Assembly (NCBI GenBank): GCA_902794155.1
Contig: CADBGN010000011.1
Span: 1 to 46,365 of the forward strand
Source: an uncultured Bacteroidia bacterium
GTDB taxonomy: Bacteria; Bacteroidota; Bacteroidia; Bacteroidales; F082
Direction: 5' to 3'
DNA: 46,365 nucleotides
The translations under genes and the position numbers were made by a program. This document shows positions 25,532 through 34,012 of this stretch, piece by piece; the stretch's first letter is position 1; the number at the start of each line of letters is the position of its first letter. The notes below the pieces were generated by a model that did not search any database, had not been told where the DNA came from, and saw nothing but the letters and a program-made list of their open reading frames with translations.

Positions 25532-25663
25532 GGATTTAAGATTTAAGGATTCAAAGATTCAAGATTTAAGATTCAAGATTCAAGGATTGGCTCTCAGCTG
25601 TCAGCAATCAGCTTTCAGCTCGCTAGTGGCAAAGCTGATGGCTGACTGCTGATAGCTGATGGC
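25532..25663. repeat. Two adjoining heptanucleotide repeat arrays reaching into truA
   Basis: From 25532 to about 25588, GATTTAA/GATTCAA units repeat with a 7-base (sometimes 8) period. From 25591 to 25620 and 25633 to 25663, inverted arms use a CAGCTTT/AGCTGAT word (for example AGCTGATGGCTGACTGCTGA). The second array overlaps the last 21 codons of truA. Confidence 0.7.
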
Positions 25664-26419
25664 TTTATTATTATTACAAAATTGTGTTTTATACTCCACC
25701 TCTTCAAGGAACAATGCATGCGCAGGCACAGAAGTACCGGCTTCGCAACGGTCCTTGCGTTCGATTACGGCACGGAACTCCTCCAAGGTCATGCGTCCCT
25801 TCCCTATCTCCAACAAGGTGCCGACGATGGCACGCACCATATTGCGCAAGAATCGATCCGCCTTAATGCGAAACACAAGCAGTCCGTCTTGTTCAAACCA
25901 GCGTGCTTCCATGATCTTGCAGTTGTTGGTCTTCACCTGGGTATGCACCTTCGAGAAACTCGTGAAGTCCTCATAATCAAAAAGGATATTGGCGGCTTCC
26001 TGCATCTTTGCGACGTCCAAATCACCATAAAGGAAATAGGCATCATCGGTATGGAAGGGATTCTTGGTGCGGGTAATGTAATAATGGTAGGTACGCGATA
26101 GAGCATCGAAACGGGCATGCATCTCGGGCGCGACCTGCCAAATCCGATAAATCACTATGTCCTCGGGAAGGAAGGCATTCATCTGATGGGCAAGCGTTTC
26201 CGGGTCTTTCAGCTCAAAATCAATGTCGAAATGGGCATAATAGTTCCTCGCATGGACACCTGTGTCGGTGCGCCCACAGCCCGTGATAGAAACCGTCTGC
26301 CCCAACTTGAGGCTCAGGCATTGCTCCACCTTGGCCTGCACACTCTCGGAGTGCGGCTGGATCTGGTAACCGTGATAGCGGCTGCCGTTGTAGGCCATTT
26401 TTATGAAGTATCGAGGCAT
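25601..26419 (-). CDS. truA: tRNA pseudouridine synthase A
   Basis: 272 residues. It converts uridines 38-40 of the tRNA anticodon arm to pseudouridine. The catalytic Asp52 is in GCGRTDTGVHARNYYAHFD; the RNA-binding and structural motifs YRIWQVAPEMHARFDALSRTYHYYI and RNMVRAIVGTLLEIGKG follow. The last 20 or so residues (KAISYQQSAISFATSELKAD) are not family sequence; they are encoded by the heptanucleotide repeat and look like a read-through tail after the normal end at about EVEYK. The gene has its own -7 box and divergent neighbour aat. Confidence 0.95.
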   Translation of the reverse strand: MPRYFIKMAYNGSRYHGYQIQPHSESVQAKVEQCLSLKLGQTVSITGCGRTDTGVHARNYYAHFDIDFELKDPETLAHQMNAFLPEDIVIYRIWQVAPEMHARFDALSRTYHYYITRTKNPFHTDDAYFLYGDLDVAKMQEAANILFDYEDFTSFSKVHTQVKTNNCKIMEARWFEQDGLLVFRIKADRFLRNMVRAIVGTLLEIGKGRMTLEEFRAVIERKDRCEAGTSVPAHALFLEEVEYKTQFCNNNKAISYQQSAISFATSELKADC

Positions 26420-26438
26420 ATACTCCTATTTGAAGGCA

Positions 26439-26446
26439 CAAAAATA
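26439..26446 (-). promoter_or_regulatory. -7 promoter box for truA
   Basis: TATTTTTG on the minus strand, 19 bases upstream of the truA ATG. Confidence 0.65.
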
Positions 26447-26459
26447 GAGAAAAAAATAA

Positions 26460-26546
26460 TGCGGAATTATGAATGCTGAATGAGGAATGTGTTTCCCTTC
26501 ATTCAGCATTCAGCATTCAGCATTCAGCATTCCACATTCCGCATTC
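26460..26546. repeat. Inverted heptanucleotide repeat (ATTCAGC word)
   Basis: Left arm TGCGGAATTATGAATGCTGA onward (26460-26489) and right arm with five CATTCAG/CATTCCA-type units (26500-26543) are inverted and could fold into one long hairpin. It shares its word and end sequence with the cluster at 21328-21393 and separates the truA and aat promoters. Confidence 0.75.
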
Positions 26547-26557
26547 AAAAAAAATCC

Positions 26558-26565
26558 TATTTTTG
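26558..26565 (+). promoter_or_regulatory. -7 promoter box for aat
   Basis: TATTTTTG, 18 bases before the ATG at 26584; it excludes the longer ORF that begins inside the repeat. Confidence 0.65.
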
Positions 26566-26583
26566 CGCCTCGATTTCACCGAT

Positions 26584-27366
26584 ATGAACATTTTGTACCA
26601 ACTCAATGACGACGACTGTTTCTTTCCGCCCGCCGACCGTGCCAACAAGGACGGCTTGCTGGCCTTTGGTGGCGACCTCTCTCCACAGCGTCTCGTGGTG
26701 GCCTACGCCAACGGCATCTTCCCTTGGTACAGCGAAGACGAGCCTTTGCTCTGGTGGTCGCTCGACCCGAGGCTCATCATCCGCCCAGGCGAAATGCGTG
26801 TGAGCAAGTCGCTGAGACGTACAATAAAATCAGGAAAGTTTGATGTTCGCATCGACACCAACTTCCGCGAGGTGATGCTGCATTGCGCAGAGACACCACG
26901 TAAAGACCAAGACGGCACCTGGATCCAGGACGAGATGGTGGACGCCTACTGCGAACTTCACGATATAGGCATCGCCCATTCCTTCGAGACCTACCAAGAC
27001 GGTGAGTTGGTCGGGGGACTCTACGGCGTTTCCATCGGCAAGGTGTTTTTCGGCGAGTCGATGTTCCACACCGTCACCGATGCCTCGAAAGTGGCCTTCT
27101 ACCATCTGCATCAGTTTTTGCAGGAACATGGTTTCAAGCTCATCGACTGCCAGCAGGAAACGGAGCATCTGATGAGTCTGGGGGCCTACGCCATTCCCCG
27201 CAAGGACTTCATTGAGGAGCTCAAGGTCCTGACACAAGAAGCCACTTTGTGCGGTCAATGGGGCACGAATGATTGCGAGGAACTTTACCTCAATATCAAG
27301 CAACCCGAGAAACTGCAATTCAGGGCCTACAACATGGACGAAGACCTTGCCCTATCCAATGATTGA
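26584..27366 (+). CDS. aat: Leucyl/phenylalanyl-tRNA-protein transferase
   Basis: 260 residues from the ATG at 26584. Family hallmarks are FPPADRANKDGLLAFGGDLS, YANGIFPWYSEDEPLLWWSL followed by DPR, and GGLYGVSIGKVFFGESMF. The enzyme adds Leu or Phe to proteins with N-terminal Lys or Arg, marking them for ClpS-ClpAP degradation in the cytoplasm. The family is usually about 200-240 residues; a C-terminal extension of about 30 residues past PRKDFIEELK is present. Single gene with its own promoter; no clpS or clpA in the window. Confidence 0.95.
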   Translation: MNILYQLNDDDCFFPPADRANKDGLLAFGGDLSPQRLVVAYANGIFPWYSEDEPLLWWSLDPRLIIRPGEMRVSKSLRRTIKSGKFDVRIDTNFREVMLHCAETPRKDQDGTWIQDEMVDAYCELHDIGIAHSFETYQDGELVGGLYGVSIGKVFFGESMFHTVTDASKVAFYHLHQFLQEHGFKLIDCQQETEHLMSLGAYAIPRKDFIEELKVLTQEATLCGQWGTNDCEELYLNIKQPEKLQFRAYNMDEDLALSND

Positions 27367-27441
27367 CAGTGGATTGCAAGCTCCAAGACATAAAACGGCC
27401 CGATTTTCCACTTTTTTCTTTGGCCTTTCCGAGTTTTTTCC

Positions 27442-27449
27442 TAATTTTG
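27442..27449 (+). promoter_or_regulatory. -7 promoter box for arcA
   Basis: TAATTTTG, giving a leader of about 50 bases to the ATG at 27508. Confidence 0.6.
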
Positions 27450-27507
27450 CACCCATCTTTGGAGCGTGGCCAAGGCCTGCTCTTATTGTTTCACCAAAAC
27501 ACATTTT

Positions 27508-28758
27508 ATGGATTCACTAGAAGGAATCAAAGTCAGTGTCAACTCTGAAATCGGAAAACTCCAACACGTTTTAGTTCATACTCCAGGTCCGGAGCTGGAA
27601 AAAGTAACCCCGGAAAATGCGCACACCTTCCTGTTCAGCGACATCTTGAACATGCAAGTGGCGCAAAAAGAATACAGCTATTTCAAGAAAGTGCTGCAAA
27701 AAGCGGCTGAAGTGCACGAGATTGGCGACTTGCTCACCGACATCCTACAGATGGAGAACGTGAAGAACGCCATGGTCGACCGCGTGTGCAAGACCGAGGA
27801 CAAAGGTTTCCTCGCTCCATACCTGAAGTCGTTGCCGGCCAAAGAACTCTCACGTCAACTTATTGAAGGTGTCCGCTTGGAAGACGTCACCTACATCAAC
27901 AAGGACCCGTATGCCCTGCTGCCGATTCCCAATCTCTTCTTCATGCGCGACGCCTCGTTCACCATGTTCGACAACATCATGATCAGCAACATGGCCACCA
28001 CGGTGCGTGCCCGTGAGTGCTTGATTCTCAACAGCATCTATAACCTACACCCCTTGTTTGAGACTAAGGTCATCAACCCTGTGTTGAGCTACGACATCCA
28101 CGGCGAGGGCACGGTGGAAGGCGGCGACGTGCAGATCATCCGTGACGACGTGGTGATTTGCGGTTTAGGCTCTCGCACCAACATGCACGGTGTGGAGGCG
28201 CTGGTCGAGCACCTAAAGACCAAAGAGGGCGTGAAACACCTCATTTTCCAAGAACTGCCTTTGGAGCCTGAGTCGTTCATACATCTCGACATGGTGTTCA
28301 CCATGCTCGACGTCGACAGATGTATGATCTACGAGCCCGTCATCATGAACAGCAAATACAAGACCTTCCATATCACCATCGACGGACAGAAAGCCATTGG
28401 CAAAGAAGTCCCAGATTTGATTGCCGGACTGAAAGAAGTCGGCATCGACTTGGAGCCTGTGTATTGCGGTAACCGCAACAACGACTGGGCGGCACGCGAG
28501 CAGTGGCACAGCGGCTGCAACTTCTTCTGCCTTGAGCCTGGCAAGTTCATTGGCTACGGTCGCAACCAGCACACCTTGGAAGCCTTGAACAACGCAGGCT
28601 TCAACATCGTAACTGCTTCTGATGTGGCCAACAACAGGGTCAACCTGAACAACGTGAAGAAATGCATCGTCGCCTTCGAAGGCAACGAGCTCTCTCGTGG
28701 TGGTGGCGGCGCACGATGCATGACCATGCCGGTGCAGCGAATGGCTGTGGAATGGTAA
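27508..28758 (+). CDS. arcA: Arginine deiminase
   Basis: 416 residues from the ATG at 27508 (MDSLEGIKVSVNSEIGKLQH). The guanidino-group-modifying fold is marked by VLVHTPGPELEKVTPENAH, NLFFMRDASF, the catalytic Asp and Glu in EGTVEGGDVQII, His in FIHLDMVFT, and the nucleophile Cys404 in GGARCMTMPV. It hydrolyses arginine to citrulline and ammonia. No ornithine carbamoyltransferase, carbamate kinase or antiporter is adjacent, so it is not part of a complete arc operon here. Own promoter and a strong terminator make it a single-gene unit. Confidence 0.94.
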   Translation: MDSLEGIKVSVNSEIGKLQHVLVHTPGPELEKVTPENAHTFLFSDILNMQVAQKEYSYFKKVLQKAAEVHEIGDLLTDILQMENVKNAMVDRVCKTEDKGFLAPYLKSLPAKELSRQLIEGVRLEDVTYINKDPYALLPIPNLFFMRDASFTMFDNIMISNMATTVRARECLILNSIYNLHPLFETKVINPVLSYDIHGEGTVEGGDVQIIRDDVVICGLGSRTNMHGVEALVEHLKTKEGVKHLIFQELPLEPESFIHLDMVFTMLDVDRCMIYEPVIMNSKYKTFHITIDGQKAIGKEVPDLIAGLKEVGIDLEPVYCGNRNNDWAAREQWHSGCNFFCLEPGKFIGYGRNQHTLEALNNAGFNIVTASDVANNRVNLNNVKKCIVAFEGNELSRGGGGARCMTMPVQRMAVEW

Positions 28759-28764
28759 GAAACG

Positions 28765-28792
28765 AAAAAGGCGCCTTGAGCGCCTTTTTTTT
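28765..28792 (+). terminator. Rho-independent terminator after arcA
   Basis: AAGGCGC (28768-28774), loop CTTGA, GCGCCTT (28780-28786), flanked by five A and eight T, so it could also work in the opposite direction. Confidence 0.9.
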
Positions 28793-28961
28793 ATATTACC
28801 TGATGCCGTATCATCCCCGTTGGTTTGTGTTTCTCTAACCGAAATGACCCGAACCATACCGAAGCCTTTCTGATTCATCGGATTCATTCAGTTTGAGATT
28901 ATGCTCTGGTACATTACTGCAACCATGTCATGTCGAAGCTGGCTTGTGCGATGGCGGACAT

Positions 28962-29240
28962 CTATGGCAGCGATGTTTTAAAAACAAGCAGCACCACCCC
29001 TACGGCCCAGATCATCGTCCAAAGCGGGACAAGAATCTTAAAGCGAATATGCTTGGTCTTATGCCTAAAGAGCGCCATGCCGAGCCAACAACCCGCTCCC
29101 CCGCCTATGCGTGCCATCCAAAGCAAAATCCGCTCAGGAATGCGGCCACCCTTGCGCTTCGCCTTCGCCTTGTCGAGACCATAAAGGAAAAAGCCTATGA
29201 GGTTGATGAGGATGAGATATATGATTAGGATGATATACAA
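28962..29240 (-). CDS. DUF1294 small membrane protein
   Basis: 92 residues. The family pattern is GFFLYGLDKAKAKRKGGRIPE, then LGMALFRHKTKHIRFK, between hydrophobic helices at the two ends (YIILIIYLILINLIGF and LWTMIWAVGVVLLVF). Function unknown. There is no ATG: the only sensible start is the TTG at 29238-29240, because a stop codon lies two codons upstream and no ATG or GTG follows in the first 40 codons. The 170 bases between it and the arcA terminator hold nothing recognisable. Confidence 0.75.
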   Translation of the reverse strand: MYIILIIYLILINLIGFFLYGLDKAKAKRKGGRIPERILLWMARIGGGAGCWLGMALFRHKTKHIRFKILVPLWTMIWAVGVVLLVFKTSLP

Positions 29241-29332
29241 AGGTCAGTTGTTTTTGTTATTATTGTTTTTATTATAGTTTTTTGCAATAGAAGCATATCA
29301 GATGCAATGATAATCCATTCTATCACTCATTT

Positions 29333-32300
29333 CTATGCTTGCAAATAATCCAAATCACTCAGCATTCGAGTGATAACGCTTCGGAAATCAGCCTTAAAGC
29401 CTTCGTTTTGCTGGTACTCTTTGTACAATGAGTTGTCGCCTTTGCGTTTCTTCCTCATAATCTTGTCGATGATGGTTATCATAAGGTCATCAACGGCCTG
29501 TTGGTCAGGATTGCCCACCACCAAGGTCTGGTAATCCTCATCGGCGGCTACAGCTTGTGCGACGCTAACCAATTTCATCTTCTGGTCGTCGGGGGTGGCC
29601 TCCCAGCCGTTGAACCAACGGTTGTTGAACTCTTGAAGGATCACGTCCAGAGGGTCTTTGACTTCCACCTCCGAGCCTGCGTTGACCATCGTTGGCTTCA
29701 GCGGGTCGATGGTGGCCTCTTCGGCATCCAAGGTGATGGCCTCGTTCAAAGCGGTGCGACGCAGTCCGTAGGTGTTCAGATCCACCGAATCCAACAAGTC
29801 TTTCAAGCTGTCGATGTCAGGGCCGGCGATGTGTAGGCCAGGAATGAGATAACGCAAGAACCAGAAGAGCTTTTCCCAGTCTTTCATCTCAAAAGGCATG
29901 ATGGCAGCCACCCGAGAGTAGATTCTCACAAACTGTTTGCACTTCATCTTGAAGTCAGCCTTGCCGTTTTCGGGCCAATCGATCTCAAAGTTGAAACGGT
30001 CGGCGGCGGCATCAATGATGGGTGCCCATTGGTCGGCACTGGCACCGTGAATGTACAAACCGATGAAGGCTTCAACCTCGTCCATATCGAAAACGCCAAA
30101 CGAGAGCAAAGTGTTCTTCAACTCATGCAAGATATTGACATCCGTGGCTTCCGACAAGGTCGTGGAGGTGTAGAACGGGTCAAAGGCTTCCTTGATGTCG
30201 TCCTGGGTGTTGTAGAAGTCAAGGATAAACAAGTCTTCGCTCAGTTTTCCCAAGTCGGGAGCGGAACGGTTGAGACGCGAAAGGGCCTGCACGGCTAACA
30301 CGCCAGCCAAAGGCTTGTCGACATACATGGCACAGAGCTTGGGTTGGTCGAAGCCGGTAAGGTATTTGTTGGCCACCACCAAAATGCGGTAGTCGTCAGA
30401 GTCGAATTTCTCGGCCGTCTGACTATCGGGGAAGCCATTCATACCCGCTTCAGTATAGTCAGACCAAGCAGTTCCGCTTTCTTCGGCAGCGATTGAGCCA
30501 TACAGGTTATCCGTGATGGGATATATCGAGGCCTCTTGGTGCTGAAGGCGTTTCTCGCCACTGAAGGCGATCAGAATCTTGTACGGCAGCTCTTTGTCCA
30601 CCACAATCCGATTCAGCGCCTGATAATACTTGATGGCACATTCAATGTCCTTGGTCACCACCATGGCTTTGGCCTTGCCTTTCATCTTGTGGCTGCGGAA
30701 CACCTTGGCGTCGAAATGGGTCAGCATCACGTCGGCCTTGGCCGCGATGGTCTTCGGGTCGCGCTCCACGGCCCCTCGCAACTTCTTCTGCGCCCGCTCG
30801 TTGTTGTATTCCGGATTGTCCTCGATGCTCTTGGTGAGTTCGTAATAGCTACGATAGGTGGTGTAGTTGGTCAGCACGTCGAGGATGAAGCCTTCCTCAA
30901 TGGCTTGTTTCATGCTGTAGAGATGGTAAGGATGGAACTTGCCTTCGGCATCCTCGCTGCCAAAACGCTCCAGTGTTTCCCTCTTCGGTGTGGCCGTGAA
31001 GGCAAAATAGGAGCAGTTGGTGCTCATCTTGCGGTCTTTCATCAGTTTCTCCAACAAGGCATCGGTGTCGCTACCATCGGTGTCGGCGTCTTTTTGCACC
31101 GTGGCATTGAGTTTGTCGGCGGCGATGCCGCTCTGCGAGCTATGTGCCTCGTCGATGATGACGGCAAAGTTATGGTCGCTCACGTCGCTGATGGCGTCGC
31201 AGATGAAGGGGAACTTCTGTATCGTAGTGATGATGATACGTTTGTTGTTCTCGATGGCTTCCTTCAAATCCTTCGAGGTGTCGGCATGTGCCACGATTTT
31301 GGCGCTTTGCCCGAACATCTTGATGTTGTCGGAAATCTGCTTGTCGAGCAGGCGGCGGTCGGTGACCACGATGACGGAGTTGAACAACGGCGCATCCACG
31401 GCTTTGGCTCTCACCGCCTCCATTGTATTAGGGCAGGTCTTGATGAGTTTGTAAGCCAGCCATGTGAGCGAGTTAGACTTGCCCGAACCGGCAGAATGCT
31501 CGATGAGGTAGGTCTTCCCCACTCCCTTTTCCGCCACATCGTCCACCAACTTGCTTACCACATCCAACTGATGGTAACGCGGGAAGACCAGCTTCTTGGC
31601 GTTCTTCATGATGTGCGGCACCTTCTTCTGGGTCTTGGCCTCGTCGTAGTCGAAGCAGACGTAGTTCATGATGATATCGGCCACGGTGTCCTTTTGCAGG
31701 ATTTGTTCCCACATATACGAGGTCTTGTAGCCACCTTCGGGGTTTGCGGGGTTGCCCGCGCCCTGGCCATTGGGCAGACCCTTGTTGAAAGGCATGAAAT
31801 AGGTCTTGTCTAGGTTGAGACGTGTGGTGAAAAAAACCTCGTCCTTGTCCATGGTGAAATGGGCGAGGCAACGGCCGAAGTTGAGCAAGGTCTCTTTGGG
31901 GTTGCGTTCCGTGGACTTGTATTGCTTCTGACCGTCGTATTTAGCGGTTTGGTGTGTCCAGGGGTTCTTCAGCTCAAAGGTGAAGATAGGCAAACCGTTG
32001 ACGAACAGCACCATGTCAATTTCCAGACCTGGGTTGGCGACCGAGAACGTCTGCTGGCGGGTAAGCGAAAACTGGTTTTGGGCGTATTTCAGCTTTGAGG
32101 TCTCACTGTCGGCTGCCGAGGGCTTGGGGAAGAACAGCGAAAGATGGATATTGTCCACATCCACACCCTCGCGCAGCGCCTTGATGACGCCGAAGGTCTC
32201 AATGTCCTTCGAGATGCGCTTAGGCAGTTCGCTTTTCAGGTCCTTGCCCTTGTATTCTTTCAGCACTTCATGTTGTGTGCTCTCAAGGAAAGCCCACAGC

Positions 32301-32488
32301 CTTCGCAAGTCGATGGCCAGTTTCTTGTCCATGTCCTTGGGCAGGCCCCAATAGTATTGTTGCGCGTTGGGCGACTGGGCTTCCACGTCGTTCTGCCCGC
32401 TCGCCGTGCGTTCCTCGTGGGTGCTGCCCACTAGGGCTTTTTCTATGAGTGCCTCGAAGGCCTGTTCGTTGGTTTTGGATGTATTCAT
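29333..32488 (-). CDS. hsdR: Type I restriction enzyme, R (endonuclease/translocase) subunit
   Basis: 1051 residues. The PD-(D/E)XK nuclease is near the N-terminus, with Asp158 in GLEIDMVLFVNG and Glu172-x-Lys174 in FTFELKN. The helicase-like motor has Walker A HSAGSGKSNS (from about 331), DEAH at 446-449 and TATPKRE after it. The C-terminal helical region binds the methyltransferase core. HsdR cuts unmodified DNA after ATP-driven translocation. It is the last gene of the operon, its ATG overlapping the stop of the AlbA_2 regulator by 4 bases (ATGA). Its first 56 bases occur again, degenerate, at 33933-33988. Confidence 0.97.
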   Translation of the reverse strand: MNTSKTNEQAFEALIEKALVGSTHEERTASGQNDVEAQSPNAQQYYWGLPKDMDKKLAIDLRRLWAFLESTQHEVLKEYKGKDLKSELPKRISKDIETFGVIKALREGVDVDNIHLSLFFPKPSAADSETSKLKYAQNQFSLTRQQTFSVANPGLEIDMVLFVNGLPIFTFELKNPWTHQTAKYDGQKQYKSTERNPKETLLNFGRCLAHFTMDKDEVFFTTRLNLDKTYFMPFNKGLPNGQGAGNPANPEGGYKTSYMWEQILQKDTVADIIMNYVCFDYDEAKTQKKVPHIMKNAKKLVFPRYHQLDVVSKLVDDVAEKGVGKTYLIEHSAGSGKSNSLTWLAYKLIKTCPNTMEAVRAKAVDAPLFNSVIVVTDRRLLDKQISDNIKMFGQSAKIVAHADTSKDLKEAIENNKRIIITTIQKFPFICDAISDVSDHNFAVIIDEAHSSQSGIAADKLNATVQKDADTDGSDTDALLEKLMKDRKMSTNCSYFAFTATPKRETLERFGSEDAEGKFHPYHLYSMKQAIEEGFILDVLTNYTTYRSYYELTKSIEDNPEYNNERAQKKLRGAVERDPKTIAAKADVMLTHFDAKVFRSHKMKGKAKAMVVTKDIECAIKYYQALNRIVVDKELPYKILIAFSGEKRLQHQEASIYPITDNLYGSIAAEESGTAWSDYTEAGMNGFPDSQTAEKFDSDDYRILVVANKYLTGFDQPKLCAMYVDKPLAGVLAVQALSRLNRSAPDLGKLSEDLFILDFYNTQDDIKEAFDPFYTSTTLSEATDVNILHELKNTLLSFGVFDMDEVEAFIGLYIHGASADQWAPIIDAAADRFNFEIDWPENGKADFKMKCKQFVRIYSRVAAIMPFEMKDWEKLFWFLRYLIPGLHIAGPDIDSLKDLLDSVDLNTYGLRRTALNEAITLDAEEATIDPLKPTMVNAGSEVEVKDPLDVILQEFNNRWFNGWEATPDDQKMKLVSVAQAVAADEDYQTLVVGNPDQQAVDDLMITIIDKIMRKKRKGDNSLYKEYQQNEGFKADFRSVITRMLSDLDYLQA

Positions 32489-33879
32489 TTTGTTGATTTT
32501 TCTGATTTTAACACAATCCAGTGTCCTCCTTTGTCGGGGCCATCGCGACGGATAAAACCTTCGGCCTGCATTTCTTTAAGGATTTTCTTAACCGTAGTAT
32601 GCCCTACACCCAATTCATTCTCAAAATCCGAAATTGTAACTCCTTGATTTTGATTTATCATAGACACAATTGTCTCGGCTTTTTCTGGCCACTTTTCTGG
32701 CCACTTTTCTGGCCACTTTTTCTGGTCAATCCCTGTTTCCACCCTGTTTTTCTGGCCACCCTCATTGAACTCTTCATACTCCGCCTCACCCTCTTCAGGA
32801 ATCCAATTGTAGGGCACAATCATGCGAATATAGTTGCCGCCAAACTCAAAATTCTCACGTCCGTATGTGCGCATGATGCGGTTCATGCCTGAGCCAAGCG
32901 ACTCCACCATCTCCACATCGCGGAAAACGCGCATCAACTCCCTGTTGCGAGGCAGACTCACCCCATTGAAAAAGTCTTCTTTGGTCAGACCCAACGGGAT
33001 TCGGCCTATGGAGGTGATTTCCAAACGGTCGGAAAAGAGTTCGATTTTTGAGGGTGCTCCGTAAATGTAGTCATTGTGGACAACAGCATTGATAACCGCC
33101 TCTCTCACTGCGATTTTGTCCCATTGCGGGGTGTCGATGCGCCTTGTCGAGGTAATCACCGACGACACCTTGTTTTCCACGTCCAGCTTGTCAAGCACTT
33201 TCATTGTGGCGGTAATCAAGCAGCAATAGCCGTACTCATTGTTTGAAATAAGGTCGCAACGGTCTTTGCCTGCGTATTTTGCCAACTTCATCGAATTGCC
33301 GTTCTCATCGGCGAGCAAGTATGCCACATAATTGTATTTTCCGTCGTCGGTCATCAAATCAAGCGAACGGATGAAGTTGTCGTTGAGCTGAAATCCTTTT
33401 TCAGTGTAATAGATTTTGAGTTGGGCGAAGGTCAAGTCTTGGCGCGGAGAAACCACATTCTTGAGCGAGTTGTGTACCCTTCGGGCAAAAAGGTCTTCGA
33501 TTTGTTCATTCGTCATTGGCTCGGCTGCCGTACCCACACGGATAAAACAGCCCTTTTCCGAAAGGCCGTAACGTGTTTTGTAATAAGGCTTTTCGCTTCC
33601 ACTGGCGATAAAAATCTTGATAACGGGGATATTGTCGAACTCCTCGACCTTGACATCGAACAATCCCATCGGCGAAGGTGAAATCCCCGTGCGGATGCGA
33701 TCCTTGATTTTCAGCATATCGCCGTCAATGTCCTTCACCCCGACGGCTTTCCCGTCATCATCCACACCGATGTAAATGATTCCGCCTTCCCGGTAGTTGA
33801 GAAACGCCACCACCTCGCGCTCCAAATCAAGCTCGCGCGTCAGTTCCCGTTTGAATTCTATGCGATTTGTCTCCGTCAT
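32485..33879 (-). CDS. AlbA_2 / GHKL-type ATPase / winged-helix regulator within the RM operon
   Basis: 464 residues from the ATG at 33877-33879 (MTETNRIEFKRELTRELDLE). Residues 1 to about 120 are an AlbA_2 (Schlafen-like) domain: LNYREGGIIYIGVDDDGKAVG. The middle is an HATPase_c_4 domain with AVREAVINAVVHNDY and MVESLGSGMNRI. A Lys-Trp-Pro-Glu repeat follows (WPEK three times), then a C-terminal winged helix (FENELGVGHTTVKKILKEMQAEGF). Such proteins are usually called transcriptional regulators. An in-frame GTG at 33910-33912 lies upstream of the -7 box and is rejected; an ATG two codons earlier (33885) is an alternative. It overlaps hsdR, so it may control or sense the restriction subunit. 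Role inferred from position. Confidence 0.82.
   Translation of the reverse strand: MTETNRIEFKRELTRELDLEREVVAFLNYREGGIIYIGVDDDGKAVGVKDIDGDMLKIKDRIRTGISPSPMGLFDVKVEEFDNIPVIKIFIASGSEKPYYKTRYGLSEKGCFIRVGTAAEPMTNEQIEDLFARRVHNSLKNVVSPRQDLTFAQLKIYYTEKGFQLNDNFIRSLDLMTDDGKYNYVAYLLADENGNSMKLAKYAGKDRCDLISNNEYGYCCLITATMKVLDKLDVENKVSSVITSTRRIDTPQWDKIAVREAVINAVVHNDYIYGAPSKIELFSDRLEITSIGRIPLGLTKEDFFNGVSLPRNRELMRVFRDVEMVESLGSGMNRIMRTYGRENFEFGGNYIRMIVPYNWIPEEGEAEYEEFNEGGQKNRVETGIDQKKWPEKWPEKWPEKAETIVSMINQNQGVTISDFENELGVGHTTVKKILKEMQAEGFIRRDGPDKGGHWIVLKSEKSTK
32685..32720 (-). repeat. 12-bp tandem repeat, three copies, in regulator gene
   Basis: Three perfect copies of CTGGCCACTTTT (plus strand) encode Trp-Pro-Glu-Lys in tandem between the ATPase and winged-helix domains. 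A fourth partial copy is at 32751-32758. Copy-number change would alter the linker by four residues without a frameshift. Confidence 0.85.
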
Positions 33880-33901
33880 TTGCATCCTTTGTTCGTCTTT
33901 G

Positions 33902-33909
33902 CAAAAATA
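33902..33909 (-). promoter_or_regulatory. -7 promoter box in front of the AlbA_2 regulator
   Basis: TATTTTTG on the minus strand, 22 bases upstream of the regulator ATG. It would give the regulator and hsdR a promoter separate from the hsdM promoter. Confidence 0.65.
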
Positions 33910-33932
33910 CACTTTTTAGTTGAGTTTCAGCC

Positions 33933-33988
33933 AAGGCTTTCTCTATGAGGGCCTCAAAGGCTTGTTCGTTGGTTTGGCTAGTAGTCAT
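33933..33988 (-). pseudogene. Degenerate second copy of the hsdR 5' end
   Basis: The 56 bases from the ATG at 33986-33988 read MTTSQTNEQAFEALIEKALA, against MNTSKTNEQAFEALIEKALV at the start of hsdR (32433-32488). Roughly four fifths of the bases agree. The frame runs on for about 30 more codons without hsdR similarity and stops inside the regulator gene. It begins 24 bases after the GHKL gene stop, where a normal hsdR start would be expected if the regulator were absent. Confidence 0.8.
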
Positions 33989-34012
33989 ACTAAACACATT
34001 ATTCAATTGAAA

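Noticed and set aside
26460-26546. Possible CRISPR array from regularly spaced repeats
   Set aside because: The unit is 7 bases with no spacers and arms are inverted; no cas gene is nearby.
27508-28758. Full arginine deiminase pathway operon
   Set aside because: No carbamoyltransferase, carbamate kinase or antiporter gene is adjacent; arcA is bounded by its own promoter and terminator.
28893-29228. Plus-strand open frames after arcA
   Set aside because: They are antisense to the DUF1294 gene and have no family features or promoter.
30536-31813. Long plus-strand open frame opposite hsdR, and a similar one at 38711-39868 opposite hsdM
   Set aside because: Both are antisense shadows of genes with clear domains; their translations are His/Val/Leu-rich with no recognisable motifs and no promoter.
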